A stretch of DNA of 8,239 nucleotides from Giesbergeria sp. (GTDB lineage Bacteria; Pseudomonadota; Gammaproteobacteria; Burkholderiales; Burkholderiaceae_C), in assembly GCA_030690515.1 (NCBI GenBank), contig JAUYGP010000551.1:1-8239 (forward strand), in the 5' to 3' direction. Of the stretch, positions 1 to 5,699 are shown in pieces (positions within the stretch are counted from its first letter, which is position 1; the number at the start of each line of letters is the position of its first letter). The notes under the pieces were generated by a model. The model saw nothing but the letters and a program-made list of their open reading frames with translations, did not search any database and was not told the DNA's origin. A program made the position numbers and the translations under genes.

Positions 1-491
1 CGCTGCAATGGCATTGCATCGGGCCTGTGCAGAGCAATAAGACACGCCTGGTCGCTGAGCACTTCGACTGGATGCATACCGTGGACCGCCCTCGGATCGC
101 CGAGCGCCTCGCGGCCCAGCGACCAGCACACCTGGCGCCCCTGCAGGTCTGTATTCAAATCAACGTGGATGGGGGCCTGGCCAAGTCGGGCGTGGCCCCG
201 GAAGACGCGCTGGCGCTGGCTCAAACCGTGGCGGCGTTGCCACAGTTGTGCCTGCGTGGCGTGATGAGCATTCCGGAGCCTGCTGCCGACTACGCTGCCC
301 AACACGCGCTGCACCAGCGCGCGCGCGCCGTGTTTGATCGCATCCGCACCTCGGGCCTGCCGGGCCTGGAGCACTTTGACACCTTGTCGTTGGGAATGAC
401 CGCCGACCTTGATGCTGCCATTGCCGCCGGCAGCACGCTGGTGCGTGTGGGCACCGGCATCTTTGGCGGCAGGGCACGGCCGGTAGGGTAA
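1..491 (+). CDS. yggS: YggS/PROSC-family PLP homeostasis protein, 5'-truncated
   Basis: This is the C-terminal 162 residues of a YggS-family pyridoxal-phosphate-binding protein. The reading frame is open from base 3 and ends with TAA at 489-491. Family members fold as an alanine-racemase-like TIM barrel, bind PLP without a known catalytic reaction, and buffer free PLP and amino/keto-acid pools in the cytoplasm. The visible signatures are WHCIGPVQSNKTR at the left edge, the central INVDGGLAKSG strand, LRGVMSIPEP, and the terminal LSLGMTADLDAAIAAGS-TLVRVGTGIFGGR phosphate-binding segment. E. coli YggS is about 234 residues, so roughly the first 70-80 residues, including the PLP lysine, lie outside the window. 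A GTG at 27 is in frame but is only the Val of IGPVQSNK, not a start. The gene converges on the threonine aldolase gene. Family assignment is secure; the physiological role is known only from relatives. Confidence 0.93.
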   Translation, partial: LQWHCIGPVQSNKTRLVAEHFDWMHTVDRPRIAERLAAQRPAHLAPLQVCIQINVDGGLAKSGVAPEDALALAQTVAALPQLCLRGVMSIPEPAADYAAQHALHQRARAVFDRIRTSGLPGLEHFDTLSLGMTADLDAAIAAGSTLVRVGTGIFGGRARPVG

Positions 492-503
492 GTATTTAGA
501 TAG

Positions 504-558
504 AAATTGGGCTATAGCGCTTATCCATAAAGCGAAAGTAGCTATCTAATAGATAGCA
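504..558 (+). repeat. 55-bp dispersed palindromic repeat, copy A
   Basis: Aligned by hand without gaps, this block matches copy B (5640-5694) at 40 of 55 positions and the reverse complement of copy C (7100-7154) at 35 of 55. The shared core is AGCGCTT, a 7-nt loop and an AAGCG arm, followed by TAGCTAT. Here the right arm of the core hairpin is degraded (AAGCGAA). However, a second stem is perfect: GCTATCT at 541-547 pairs with AGATAGC at 551-557 across a 3-nt loop. The block fills most of the gap between the two convergent genes. It could act as a weak 3'-end hairpin for both, but no strong T-run follows in either direction. Confidence 0.75.
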
Positions 559-570
559 TTTGAAGTGCGC

Positions 571-1638
571 TCAAAGGCCCTTGAAACGGTGCACACAGTC
601 CAGTGTTTGGGCCACATCGTCAGGCCCCACGTCCAGGTGCGCGACCCAGCGCAGGCGTGTCTGGCCGCCATACAGGCTGCTGGTGATGCGCACGCCATGT
701 TGCGCCAGCCAGGCAGTGAGGGCGGGCGCTAGTTCTGCATCCACATCGGTGAACAGAATGTTGGTGTGCGCCGAGGCCACGGCCAGCCGCCCTTGCAGTA
801 CAGGGTGGTCGCGCCCGGCCTGGGCCAGTCCGTCGGCAAGCTGGCGCAGCAGGGCGTGGTCGTCTGCCATGCGGCGCACATGGTGCTGCAGCGCATGGTG
901 CCCGGCGGCCGCAAGCATGCCGCACTGGCGCATGGCACCGCCCAGGATTTTGCGGGTGCGCTTGGCTTGGCGGATGAAGTCGGCGCGGCCCAGCAGCAGC
1001 GAGCCTACCGGAGCCCCCAGACCCTTGCTCAGGCAGAGCGAGGCCGTGTCGAAGTGTTGGCAGATGGCACGTGCCTCGTCATACACGTCCGTGCCGTGGG
1101 TCTGGGCGTTGGCGGTGGCGGCGTTGAACAGTCGGGCACCGTCCAGGTGCAAGGCCAACCCCCGGCTGCGCGCCAGTTGTTCCACTTCGGCTATGTAGGC
1201 GGTGGACAGCACTTGGCCGCCCGTCGTGTTTTCCAGCACCACCAGGCGGGTGCGCGCAAAGTGCGGGTCGTCGGGCTTGATGGCCGCAGCGATGTCGGCC
1301 AGACGCAGCGTGCCATCGGGCTGCGTCTCCACGGGCTGGGGCTGGATGGAACCCAGCACCGCCATGCCGCCGGCCTCCCAGCGGTAGGTGTGCCAGCTTT
1401 GTCCGACGATGGCCTCGTCGCCGCGCTGGCAGTGGCCCATGAGGGCGATCAGATTGGTCTGCGTGCCCGAGGGCGCAAACAGCGCGGCCTCGAAGCCCAG
1501 CAGTTGCGCCGCATGCTCCTGCAGCGCGTTGACGGAGGGGTCGTCGCCAAACACATCGTCGCCCAGCGGCGCCGCCTGCATGGCGGCCCGCATGGCCGGA
1601 GTGGGCTGGGTCACGGTGTCGCTGCGAAAGTCGGGCAT
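571..1638 (-). CDS. ltaE: low-specificity L-threonine aldolase (PLP enzyme)
   Basis: This is a complete 355-residue fold-type I PLP enzyme that cleaves L-threonine or L-allo-threonine to glycine and acetaldehyde in the cytoplasm. E. coli LtaE is 333 residues. Visible features are the N-terminal FRSDTVTQPTPAM; SGTQTN at 57-62, which holds the PLP phosphate; His83 in SWHTYRWEAGG, the ring-stacking position; HLDGARL with Asp166 and Arg169; the Schiff-base Lys205 in LCLSKGLGAPVGS; and Arg330 near the C terminus as a likely carboxylate binder. The start is supported by AGGGAG (minus strand, 1645-1650), 6 nt before the ATG. It lies 77 bp downstream of the binding-protein gene on the same strand, so weak cotranscription is possible, but the function fits glycine/threonine metabolism rather than the neighbouring acyl-CoA genes. 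All expected key residues are present. Confidence 0.93.
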   Translation of the reverse strand: MPDFRSDTVTQPTPAMRAAMQAAPLGDDVFGDDPSVNALQEHAAQLLGFEAALFAPSGTQTNLIALMGHCQRGDEAIVGQSWHTYRWEAGGMAVLGSIQPQPVETQPDGTLRLADIAAAIKPDDPHFARTRLVVLENTTGGQVLSTAYIAEVEQLARSRGLALHLDGARLFNAATANAQTHGTDVYDEARAICQHFDTASLCLSKGLGAPVGSLLLGRADFIRQAKRTRKILGGAMRQCGMLAAAGHHALQHHVRRMADDHALLRQLADGLAQAGRDHPVLQGRLAVASAHTNILFTDVDAELAPALTAWLAQHGVRITSSLYGGQTRLRWVAHLDVGPDDVAQTLDCVHRFKGL

Positions 1639-1677
1639 CGGTTTCTCCCTCTTCTAAAGAAACCGCCCATGGTATCG

Positions 1678-1699
1678 GCCAGCGCGCCCGTGCGCTGGC
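1678..1699 (-). terminator. possible weak 3' hairpin after the binding-protein gene
   Basis: GCCAGCGC (1678-1685) and GCGCTGGC (1692-1699) form a perfect 8-bp GC-rich stem with a 6-nt loop, 16 bp beyond the stop codon of the binding-protein gene. On the minus strand the nearest U-rich stretch (about 1655-1662) begins some 15 nt after the stem and not directly behind it. It is therefore a poor intrinsic terminator and may only stabilise the mRNA end or cause a pause before the threonine aldolase gene. Confidence 0.3.
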
Positions 1700-1715
1700 G
1701 CGGGGCGTAATGGTG

Positions 1716-2957
1716 TCAGGGCCGGGTCATCTTGCAGTCCGTTCCTTGGGCCAGTTCGTTGCCGGTATAGGCAGCGTCGGTGCGAAAGCCATAGTTGGTG
1801 CCATCCCAGCCCACTTTCACAGCCTTGCCGTCCACTGGCGCAATGGTGTTCACCACCTGGGGTAGCAGCAGCTGATGGTCTTCGCCGCGCATGCGCACCG
1901 GGCCGACGACAGAGTCGAACGTCAGATCCTCTAGTGCACGCGCAATTTTCACCGGGTCGGTGGACTGGGCCTTGTTGATGGCGGCAGCGAGGAAGCGTGG
2001 CGTCATCTCGATCCGCGGCGCAAGGAAGTCCTTGCCTGTCTTGGCTTTGTAGGCCTTGGCCAGTGCATCCACCTTGGGCGTCTCGGCCTGTCCGGGGTGC
2101 CATTCGGCCACCCAGGTCAGCTGGCCGAGCTTGGCTTGCGAGACGGCCAGCACCGTACCCGGTATGGAGCCCGCGCTGTGGTTGAAATAGCGCAGGTTGT
2201 AGCCCGCATCACCCGCCGCCTTGAGCAGCAGCGTCATGTCCTGGCCCCAGTTGCCTGTGATGACCGAATCGGCTCCGCTGCTCTTGATTTTGGCCAAGTA
2301 AGGCGCGAAATCTTTGACCCGACCAATGGGGTGCAGGGTCTCGCCGACGAATTGCACATCAGGCCTGGCCAGGCCCACCATCTCACGGCCATAGTGCGCC
2401 CATTGCTTGCCGTGCGCGTAGTCCTGGTTGAGCAGGTAGACTTTTTGGATGTCGGGTTGCTTCTTCACATAGTTGGCAATCGCCTTCATCTTCATGGCCG
2501 TGTTGGCCTCGAACTGGAAGTGCCAGAAGCTGCAAGACTTGCCGGTCAGCTCGGGGTCGATGGAGGAGTGGTTGAGCACCAGAATCTCCTTGCCCGGATT
2601 GCGCTGGTTGTGGCGCGCTGCGGCCTGCACCAGCGCCGTCACCACCGACGAGCCCGAGCCCCCGGTGACGATGGCGCGGGCGCCCTGGTCAATGGCGGCC
2701 TGTAGTGCGCTCTGGCTCTCCTGGGCCGAGAGTTTGCTGTCGAACTGCAGCAGCTGCAGCTTGGTGCCCTTGAGTACGCCGCCCTTGGCGTTGATGTCTT
2801 CCACGGCGAACTGCGTGTGCGTGAGCATCAGCTCGCCCACGTTGGCAAACGGGCCCGACAGAGGGTCGATGTAGGCAATCTTGAAGGTGTCCTGCGCGTG
2901 GGCGGCGCTGGCGCACAGCAGGGCGGCAGCCGCCAGCGGCTTGAGAAAGGATGTCAT
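1716..2957 (-). CDS. periplasmic ABC-transporter substrate-binding protein, branched-chain amino acid (Peripla_BP_6) type
   Basis: This is a 413-residue type I periplasmic binding protein of the LivJ/HmgE-like group. A Sec signal peptide covers residues 1-21 (MTSFLKP, then an Ala/Leu core, then AHA before Gln22). The mature part starts FKIAYIDPLSGPFANVGE, the first ligand-side strand-loop. It continues with ARAIVTGGSGSSVVTALV (about 94-110), the KVYLLNQDYAHG hinge strand (172-183), DSVITGNWGQDM (230-241), and a terminal domain ending DCKMTRP. Cys142 and Cys408 are the only mature cysteines and could pair. The start at 2957 is chosen because GGAGAC (minus strand, 2967-2972) lies 9 nt upstream and the signal peptide begins there; a longer frame back to 3035 lies inside tetR. 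The ATG overlaps the tetR stop (ATGA), indicating translational coupling. Relatives carry amino acids, aromatic acids, amides or other small acids; the ligand here is unknown. No permease or ATPase gene is adjacent. Confidence 0.9.
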   Translation of the reverse strand: MTSFLKPLAAAALLCASAAHAQDTFKIAYIDPLSGPFANVGELMLTHTQFAVEDINAKGGVLKGTKLQLLQFDSKLSAQESQSALQAAIDQGARAIVTGGSGSSVVTALVQAAARHNQRNPGKEILVLNHSSIDPELTGKSCSFWHFQFEANTAMKMKAIANYVKKQPDIQKVYLLNQDYAHGKQWAHYGREMVGLARPDVQFVGETLHPIGRVKDFAPYLAKIKSSGADSVITGNWGQDMTLLLKAAGDAGYNLRYFNHSAGSIPGTVLAVSQAKLGQLTWVAEWHPGQAETPKVDALAKAYKAKTGKDFLAPRIEMTPRFLAAAINKAQSTDPVKIARALEDLTFDSVVGPVRMRGEDHQLLLPQVVNTIAPVDGKAVKVGWDGTNYGFRTDAAYTGNELAQGTDCKMTRP

Positions 2958-3685
2958 GGTGAAGAAGTCTCCGGGGTTGAAGGGGGAAGAGATGGGCCGG
3001 GGCGGCGTTTGCTGCGCAAACCCAGCACGCGCCACGACAGTTGAGAGAGTTCGCGCACCACTTCGGCGGGCGAGAGGCGTCCGTCGGGCCGGTACCAGTG
3101 GTAGAGAAAACCCGGCAGGCTGCAGGCGGCCAGCGCGGTGAGGCGGGTTTCCTTGAAATCAAACATGCCGTCCTGCCGGCCTTCCTCCATCAGGGTGCAC
3201 AGGCGTTCGTAGAAGTGGTTGGCCAGCTTCTTTTGCATGGCGATGTACTCGGGCCGGTACACCTGGGGCTCGCGGTACGGAAAGAAAGCCGCGGGGTGAT
3301 GCTCGATGGTGGCGCGGATCAGCCGTTCGATGCCTTCGGTGACCTTGGTGTGCGCGGGCCGGTGGTCGTCCTCCGGAAAGTCCATGGCCGTAAAGCAGGC
3401 CACGGTCGGCCGCCACGACAGCGTCTCGAAGATTTCCTGCTTGTTGTGAAAGTAGTAATAGACGTAGGGCTTGGTCACCCCCAGCGCACTCACGATCTGC
3501 TCCATCGTGGTGTTGGCATAGCCCTGCTGGTCGAACAGCGCTTCGGCGGCCTTGAGGATGCGCTCGCGCTTTTCGTCGGTGCTGGCCGTGGAGGCCTTCT
3601 GGCGCCCGCGCGCCTTGACCGGTGATGTGCCCAGTGTGGCCGCGGTGTGTGTGGATGTCGCTTTGGTTATACCCATGGGTAGCAT
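2954..3685 (-). CDS. TetR/AcrR-family transcriptional regulator
   Basis: This is a 243-residue one-component regulator, probably a dimeric repressor released by a small ligand or acyl-CoA. The N-terminal DNA-binding domain is clear: KRERILKAAEALFDQQGY (39-56), then the helix-turn-helix TTMEQIVSALGVTKPYVYYYF (59-79) and HNKQEIFETL. Residues from about 95 on form the variable helical ligand domain, for which I can name no ligand. About 37 basic, Thr/Ala-rich residues precede the domain. Met1 (3685) and Met4 (3676) are both possible starts and neither has a visible Shine-Dalgarno; see the promoter entry for a near-leaderless alternative. The last codon overlaps the binding-protein ATG as ATGA. 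It is divergent from the acyl-CoA ligase gene, so it is the obvious candidate regulator of that gene and of its own operon. Low certainty on effector, high on family. Confidence 0.92.
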   Translation of the reverse strand: MLPMGITKATSTHTAATLGTSPVKARGRQKASTASTDEKRERILKAAEALFDQQGYANTTMEQIVSALGVTKPYVYYYFHNKQEIFETLSWRPTVACFTAMDFPEDDHRPAHTKVTEGIERLIRATIEHHPAAFFPYREPQVYRPEYIAMQKKLANHFYERLCTLMEEGRQDGMFDFKETRLTALAACSLPGFLYHWYRPDGRLSPAEVVRELSQLSWRVLGLRSKRRPGPSLPPSTPETSSP

Positions 3686-3700
3686 TGTTCTACTAGTCGG

Positions 3701-3729
3701 TATATATTGGCAAGACGCTGGCAGGGCAA
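3701..3729 (-). promoter_or_regulatory. candidate tetR promoter giving a very short leader
   Basis: Read on the minus strand, TTGCCC (3724-3729), a 17-bp spacer and TATATA (3701-3706) make a reasonable sigma-70 pair. Transcription would begin roughly 6-8 nt after the -10, around 3693-3695, leaving fewer than about 10 nt before the ATG at 3685. This agrees with the absence of a Shine-Dalgarno there and points to a near-leaderless mRNA. It is a hand match of hexamers, so confidence is modest. Confidence 0.4.
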
Positions 3730-3772
3730 TGCGCCTATCGCAAACCCTGAGTCACGGCGGAATAAGAAACAC

Positions 3773-3778
3773 AGGAGA
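3773..3778 (+). promoter_or_regulatory. ribosome binding site fixing the ligase start
   Basis: AGGAGA lies 7 nt before the ATG at 3786. It decides the start: the same frame is open back to 3552, but that upstream part lies opposite tetR and through the control region and has no comparable site. Confidence 0.8.
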
Positions 3779-3785
3779 CACGTTC

Positions 3786-5414
3786 ATGACCGATTCCACC
3801 CCTGGCGCCGCAGGCGCACCCCTTGCACAGCCCCTGCACGAATACCTGCGCGGCCATGCGCAGGACAACCCTGAAGGCGTGGCCTGCATCTGGTACGGTC
3901 ACACCATCACCTGGGCCGAGCTGGACCGCGCCAGCGATGCCTTTGCCGCGCGGCTGCAGGTGCTGGGGGTGAAAAAGGGCGACCCCGTGGCGCTGTTCCT
4001 GAACAACTGCCCGCAGTACCTCATGGCGCACTTTGGCATCCAGAAAATGGGTGCCATCGTCTGCCCCTGCGGCCCGCTGAACAAAGAGCACGAACTGCAG
4101 TACCAGCTGGGCGACCTGCAGGCGCGTGTCATCGTGGCGGCCGAATCCCTCTTGCCCGTGGTGGACAAGGTGCGCGCCCAAACGGCACTGCAGCATGTGT
4201 TTGTCGTGCGCTACGCCGAACTGCTGCCCGATGCCCCCGCCATTGATGTACCGGCGGAGTTGCTGGCCATGCGCGCCGCGGCCGCACCCGTGCCCGCCGG
4301 GTGCGAAGATTTTCTGGCCACCGTGCGTGCGGGCGGTTCGCCCGTCCCCGTGCAGATCGCCATGGACGACGTGGCACTGATGACCTACACCTCGGGCACC
4401 ACCGGCTTGCCCAAGGGCGCCATGCTGACCTACGGCAACGCGCTCTTCAAGACCGCGGCGGCCGCGCAATGCAACGGTGTGCGCAGCGACGATGTGCTGT
4501 TGTCGGTCGCGCCGCTGTACCACATTGCCGGCATGGTGATGGGCGTGAACGTGCCGGTCTTTACCGGCGCCACTTCGGTGCTGATGTACCGCTTTGACCC
4601 CACGGGTGTGGCGCAGGCGCTGGAGCGCCACCGTGTGGGCTGGTGGTACAGCATCGCCCCCATGAACGCCGCCCTGATGCAGGTACCCGGCCTGCGCGAG
4701 CGCGACCTGACAGCGCTGCGCATGAACCCGGTCACCAGCTTTGGCATCACGCTGACCGAGGCGCTGGCGCAGCAGTGGAAACAGTTCGCCCCCAACTGCG
4801 CCAGTTTTGAAGCCTCGTATGGCCTGTCGGAAACCCACACCGTAGACACCAGCATGCCGCCGGGCGCCATTCGCTGGGGCACCCAGGGCAAGGCTGTGCC
4901 GGGCAACGAAATTCGCATCATCGACCCCGAAACGGGCGCCACGCTGCCAGCGGGTGAAATGGGCGAAATCACCGTGCGCGGCCCCGGCAACTTCAAGGGC
5001 TACTGGAACAAGCCCGAGGCCACCGCGCAGACGCTGCGCAATGGCTGGGTGCACACCGGCGACATGGGCAAGCTCGACGCCGACGGCTACCTTACCTTCA
5101 CGGGCCGCTTCAAGGAAATGATCAAGGTCTCGGGCTACAGCGTGTTCCCCGAAGAAGTGGAGGCCATCTTGTGCAAGCACCCTGCGGTGGCCCAGGCAGC
5201 GGTGATCGGCGTGCCCGATGCCGAAAAGGGCGAGGTCGTGCGCGCCTTCATAGTGAAGAAGCCGGGCCAGGACGTGGATGCCACTGCCTTGCTGCAATGG
5301 TCGCGCGAGAACATGGCCCCCTACAAGGCACCGCGCGAGCTGCGTTTCATCGACGCCCTGCCGTCGACCGGCGCGGGCAAGGTGCTGCGCCGCATGCTCA
5401 AGGACGCCGCCTGA
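3786..5414 (+). CDS. AMP-forming acyl-CoA synthetase (class I adenylate-forming ligase)
   Basis: This is a 542-residue ANL-superfamily enzyme that activates a carboxylic acid with ATP to an acyl-adenylate and then transfers it to CoA. The core motifs are in order: the P-loop YTSGTTGLPKGAM (201-213), the APLYHIAGM region (242-250), YGLSET (345-350), WVHTGD with Asp426 (421-426), GRFKEMIKVSG (440-450) at the hinge to the C-terminal domain, YSVFPEEVEAIL (451-462), and the catalytic Lys532 in GAGKVLRR (529-536). There is no signal peptide or membrane segment, so the enzyme is cytoplasmic. Length and motifs are normal for medium/long-chain or aromatic acyl-CoA ligases; the sequence does not decide which acid. 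The lysine motif reads TGAGK rather than the commoner TxSGK. It is divergent from tetR and points toward the acyl-CoA carboxylase gene 285 bp downstream, suggesting that it supplies the CoA thioester. A fadD name is not justified. Confidence 0.93.
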   Translation: MTDSTPGAAGAPLAQPLHEYLRGHAQDNPEGVACIWYGHTITWAELDRASDAFAARLQVLGVKKGDPVALFLNNCPQYLMAHFGIQKMGAIVCPCGPLNKEHELQYQLGDLQARVIVAAESLLPVVDKVRAQTALQHVFVVRYAELLPDAPAIDVPAELLAMRAAAAPVPAGCEDFLATVRAGGSPVPVQIAMDDVALMTYTSGTTGLPKGAMLTYGNALFKTAAAAQCNGVRSDDVLLSVAPLYHIAGMVMGVNVPVFTGATSVLMYRFDPTGVAQALERHRVGWWYSIAPMNAALMQVPGLRERDLTALRMNPVTSFGITLTEALAQQWKQFAPNCASFEASYGLSETHTVDTSMPPGAIRWGTQGKAVPGNEIRIIDPETGATLPAGEMGEITVRGPGNFKGYWNKPEATAQTLRNGWVHTGDMGKLDADGYLTFTGRFKEMIKVSGYSVFPEEVEAILCKHPAVAQAAVIGVPDAEKGEVVRAFIVKKPGQDVDATALLQWSRENMAPYKAPRELRFIDALPSTGAGKVLRRMLKDAA

Positions 5415-5506
5415 TCTACAGGTTTTAGTAAAAATGCCGGATTGGCAACGTACCTCAGACAGGGGCATCAGCTTTTTTACAAAGAACGATGCTCGGGATG
5501 AGCCCC

Positions 5507-5601
5507 CTCTCCCCTTGCGGGAGAGGGCGGGGGGAGAGGGGTGTTTCGGGGCGCTGTGCTTGTTTCCCCCCTCTCCCCAACCCTCTCCCGCAAGGGGAGA
5601 G
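5507..5601. repeat. long inverted repeat, REP-like intergenic element
   Basis: Two 21-nt arms (5507-5527 and 5581-5601) are exact reverse complements, each built from CTCTCCCC, TTGCGG and GAGAGGG blocks. Inside them a second G-rich/C-rich pair (GGGGAGAGGGG near 5531-5541 and its complement near 5568-5578) extends the pairing with a small bulge. The loop of about 25 nt covers roughly 5542-5566. The transcript could fold into one very stable hairpin. Similar G/C palindromes are scattered between genes in many proteobacteria and are often mis-called as small proteins. It lies between the ligase and carboxylase genes, where it could terminate, attenuate or protect the upstream mRNA. No T-run follows directly. 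Confidence 0.85.
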
Positions 5602-5656
5602 AGAGTGAGCACCCTCTGAGACATTTTGTTGATCGGGCGAAATTGGCCTCAAGCGC

Positions 5657-5684
5657 TTGCCCATAAAGCGCTAATAGCTATAAA
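5657..5684 (+). promoter_or_regulatory. promoter-like hexamers inside repeat copy B
   Basis: TTGCCC (5657-5662), a 16-bp spacer and TATAAA (5679-5684) resemble a sigma-70 promoter. It would start RNA at about 5690-5693, leaving under 10 nt before the ATG. A real start here would bypass the upstream REP-like hairpin. The match may be accidental, because the AT-rich end of the repeat easily yields a -10 look-alike. Confidence 0.25.
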
Positions 5685-5687
5685 AAT

Positions 5688-5692
5688 AGAAG
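5688..5692 (+). promoter_or_regulatory. weak ribosome binding site for the carboxylase, within the repeat
   Basis: AGAAG lies 7 nt before the ATG at 5700 and is a one-mismatch form of AGGAG. No other start codon lies in frame between the TAA at 5664 and this ATG, so the start is well fixed even though the site is weak. Confidence 0.45.
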
Positions 5693-5699
5693 CAAAACC

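Larger units (their letters stand above)
3686..3785. promoter_or_regulatory. divergent control region between tetR and the acyl-CoA ligase gene
   Basis: This is the only non-coding DNA between the two divergent genes and should hold both promoters and the regulator's operator. An AT-rich patch (3691-3708) contains ACTAGT (3692-3697) at the centre of an imperfect dyad, followed by TATATATT. On the plus strand TATATT (3703-3708) could serve as a -10 for the ligase gene, but I find no good -35 at normal spacing. A TetR-type operator covering 3688-3701 would overlap both start regions. This is inferred from position and partial symmetry only. Confidence 0.5.
5640..5694 (+). repeat. 55-bp dispersed palindromic repeat, copy B, abutting the carboxylase start
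   Basis: This is the best preserved copy in the window. AGCGCTT (5652-5658), a 7-nt loop and AAGCGCT (5666-5672) form a perfect 7-bp stem, followed by TAGCTAT and an A-rich tail ending GAAGCA. It matches copy A at 40 of 55 positions and the reverse complement of copy C at 39 of 55. It supplies the last in-frame stop before the carboxylase gene (TAA at 5664-5666) and the only Shine-Dalgarno-like bases (AGAAG, 5688-5692). Confidence 0.8.
5415..5699. other. 285-bp spacer between ligase and carboxylase genes
   Basis: From left to right it holds about 90 bp (5415-5506) in which I see only an isolated T-run at 5473-5478, the REP-like inverted repeat (5507-5601), about 38 bp of unassigned sequence, and repeat copy B (5640-5694) ending 5 bp before the carboxylase ATG. 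I see no supported small gene; peptides readable across the inverted repeat are products of the palindrome. Confidence 0.7.

Noticed and set aside
766..1710. A 314-codon plus-strand frame opposite the threonine aldolase gene
   Set aside because: The minus strand has a full PLP enzyme with Lys205 and a ribosome binding site; the plus frame shows only low-complexity Gly/His/Arg sequence.
2894..2957. Lipoprotein signal in the binding protein (Cys15 in ALLCAS)
   Set aside because: The residue before Cys is Leu, not Gly/Ala/Ser, so there is no lipobox; a Sec cleavage after AHA (residue 21) fits better.
2958..3035. N-terminal extension of the binding protein by 26 residues
   Set aside because: It lies inside tetR, would hide the signal peptide, and the ATG at 2957 has a good GGAGAC site.
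3552..3785. N-terminal extension of the acyl-CoA ligase by 78 residues
   Set aside because: It runs opposite tetR and through the divergent promoter region; AGGAGA before 3786 fixes the start.
5507..5601. CRISPR-like array or transposon ends
   Set aside because: There are only two inverted arms, no direct repeats with spacers, no target duplication seen and no transposase gene nearby.
3735..5624. A minus-strand open frame of 629 codons, longer than the ligase gene opposite it
   Set aside because: It is rich in His, Gly, Gln and Arg with no recognisable domain, and the plus strand carries every ligase motif in order. It is a GC-rich antisense artefact.
5455..5664. Small proteins readable across the inverted repeat
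   Set aside because: Peptides of the PLPLRERAGGEG and SPQPSPARGER type are known translation artefacts of this class of G/C palindrome.
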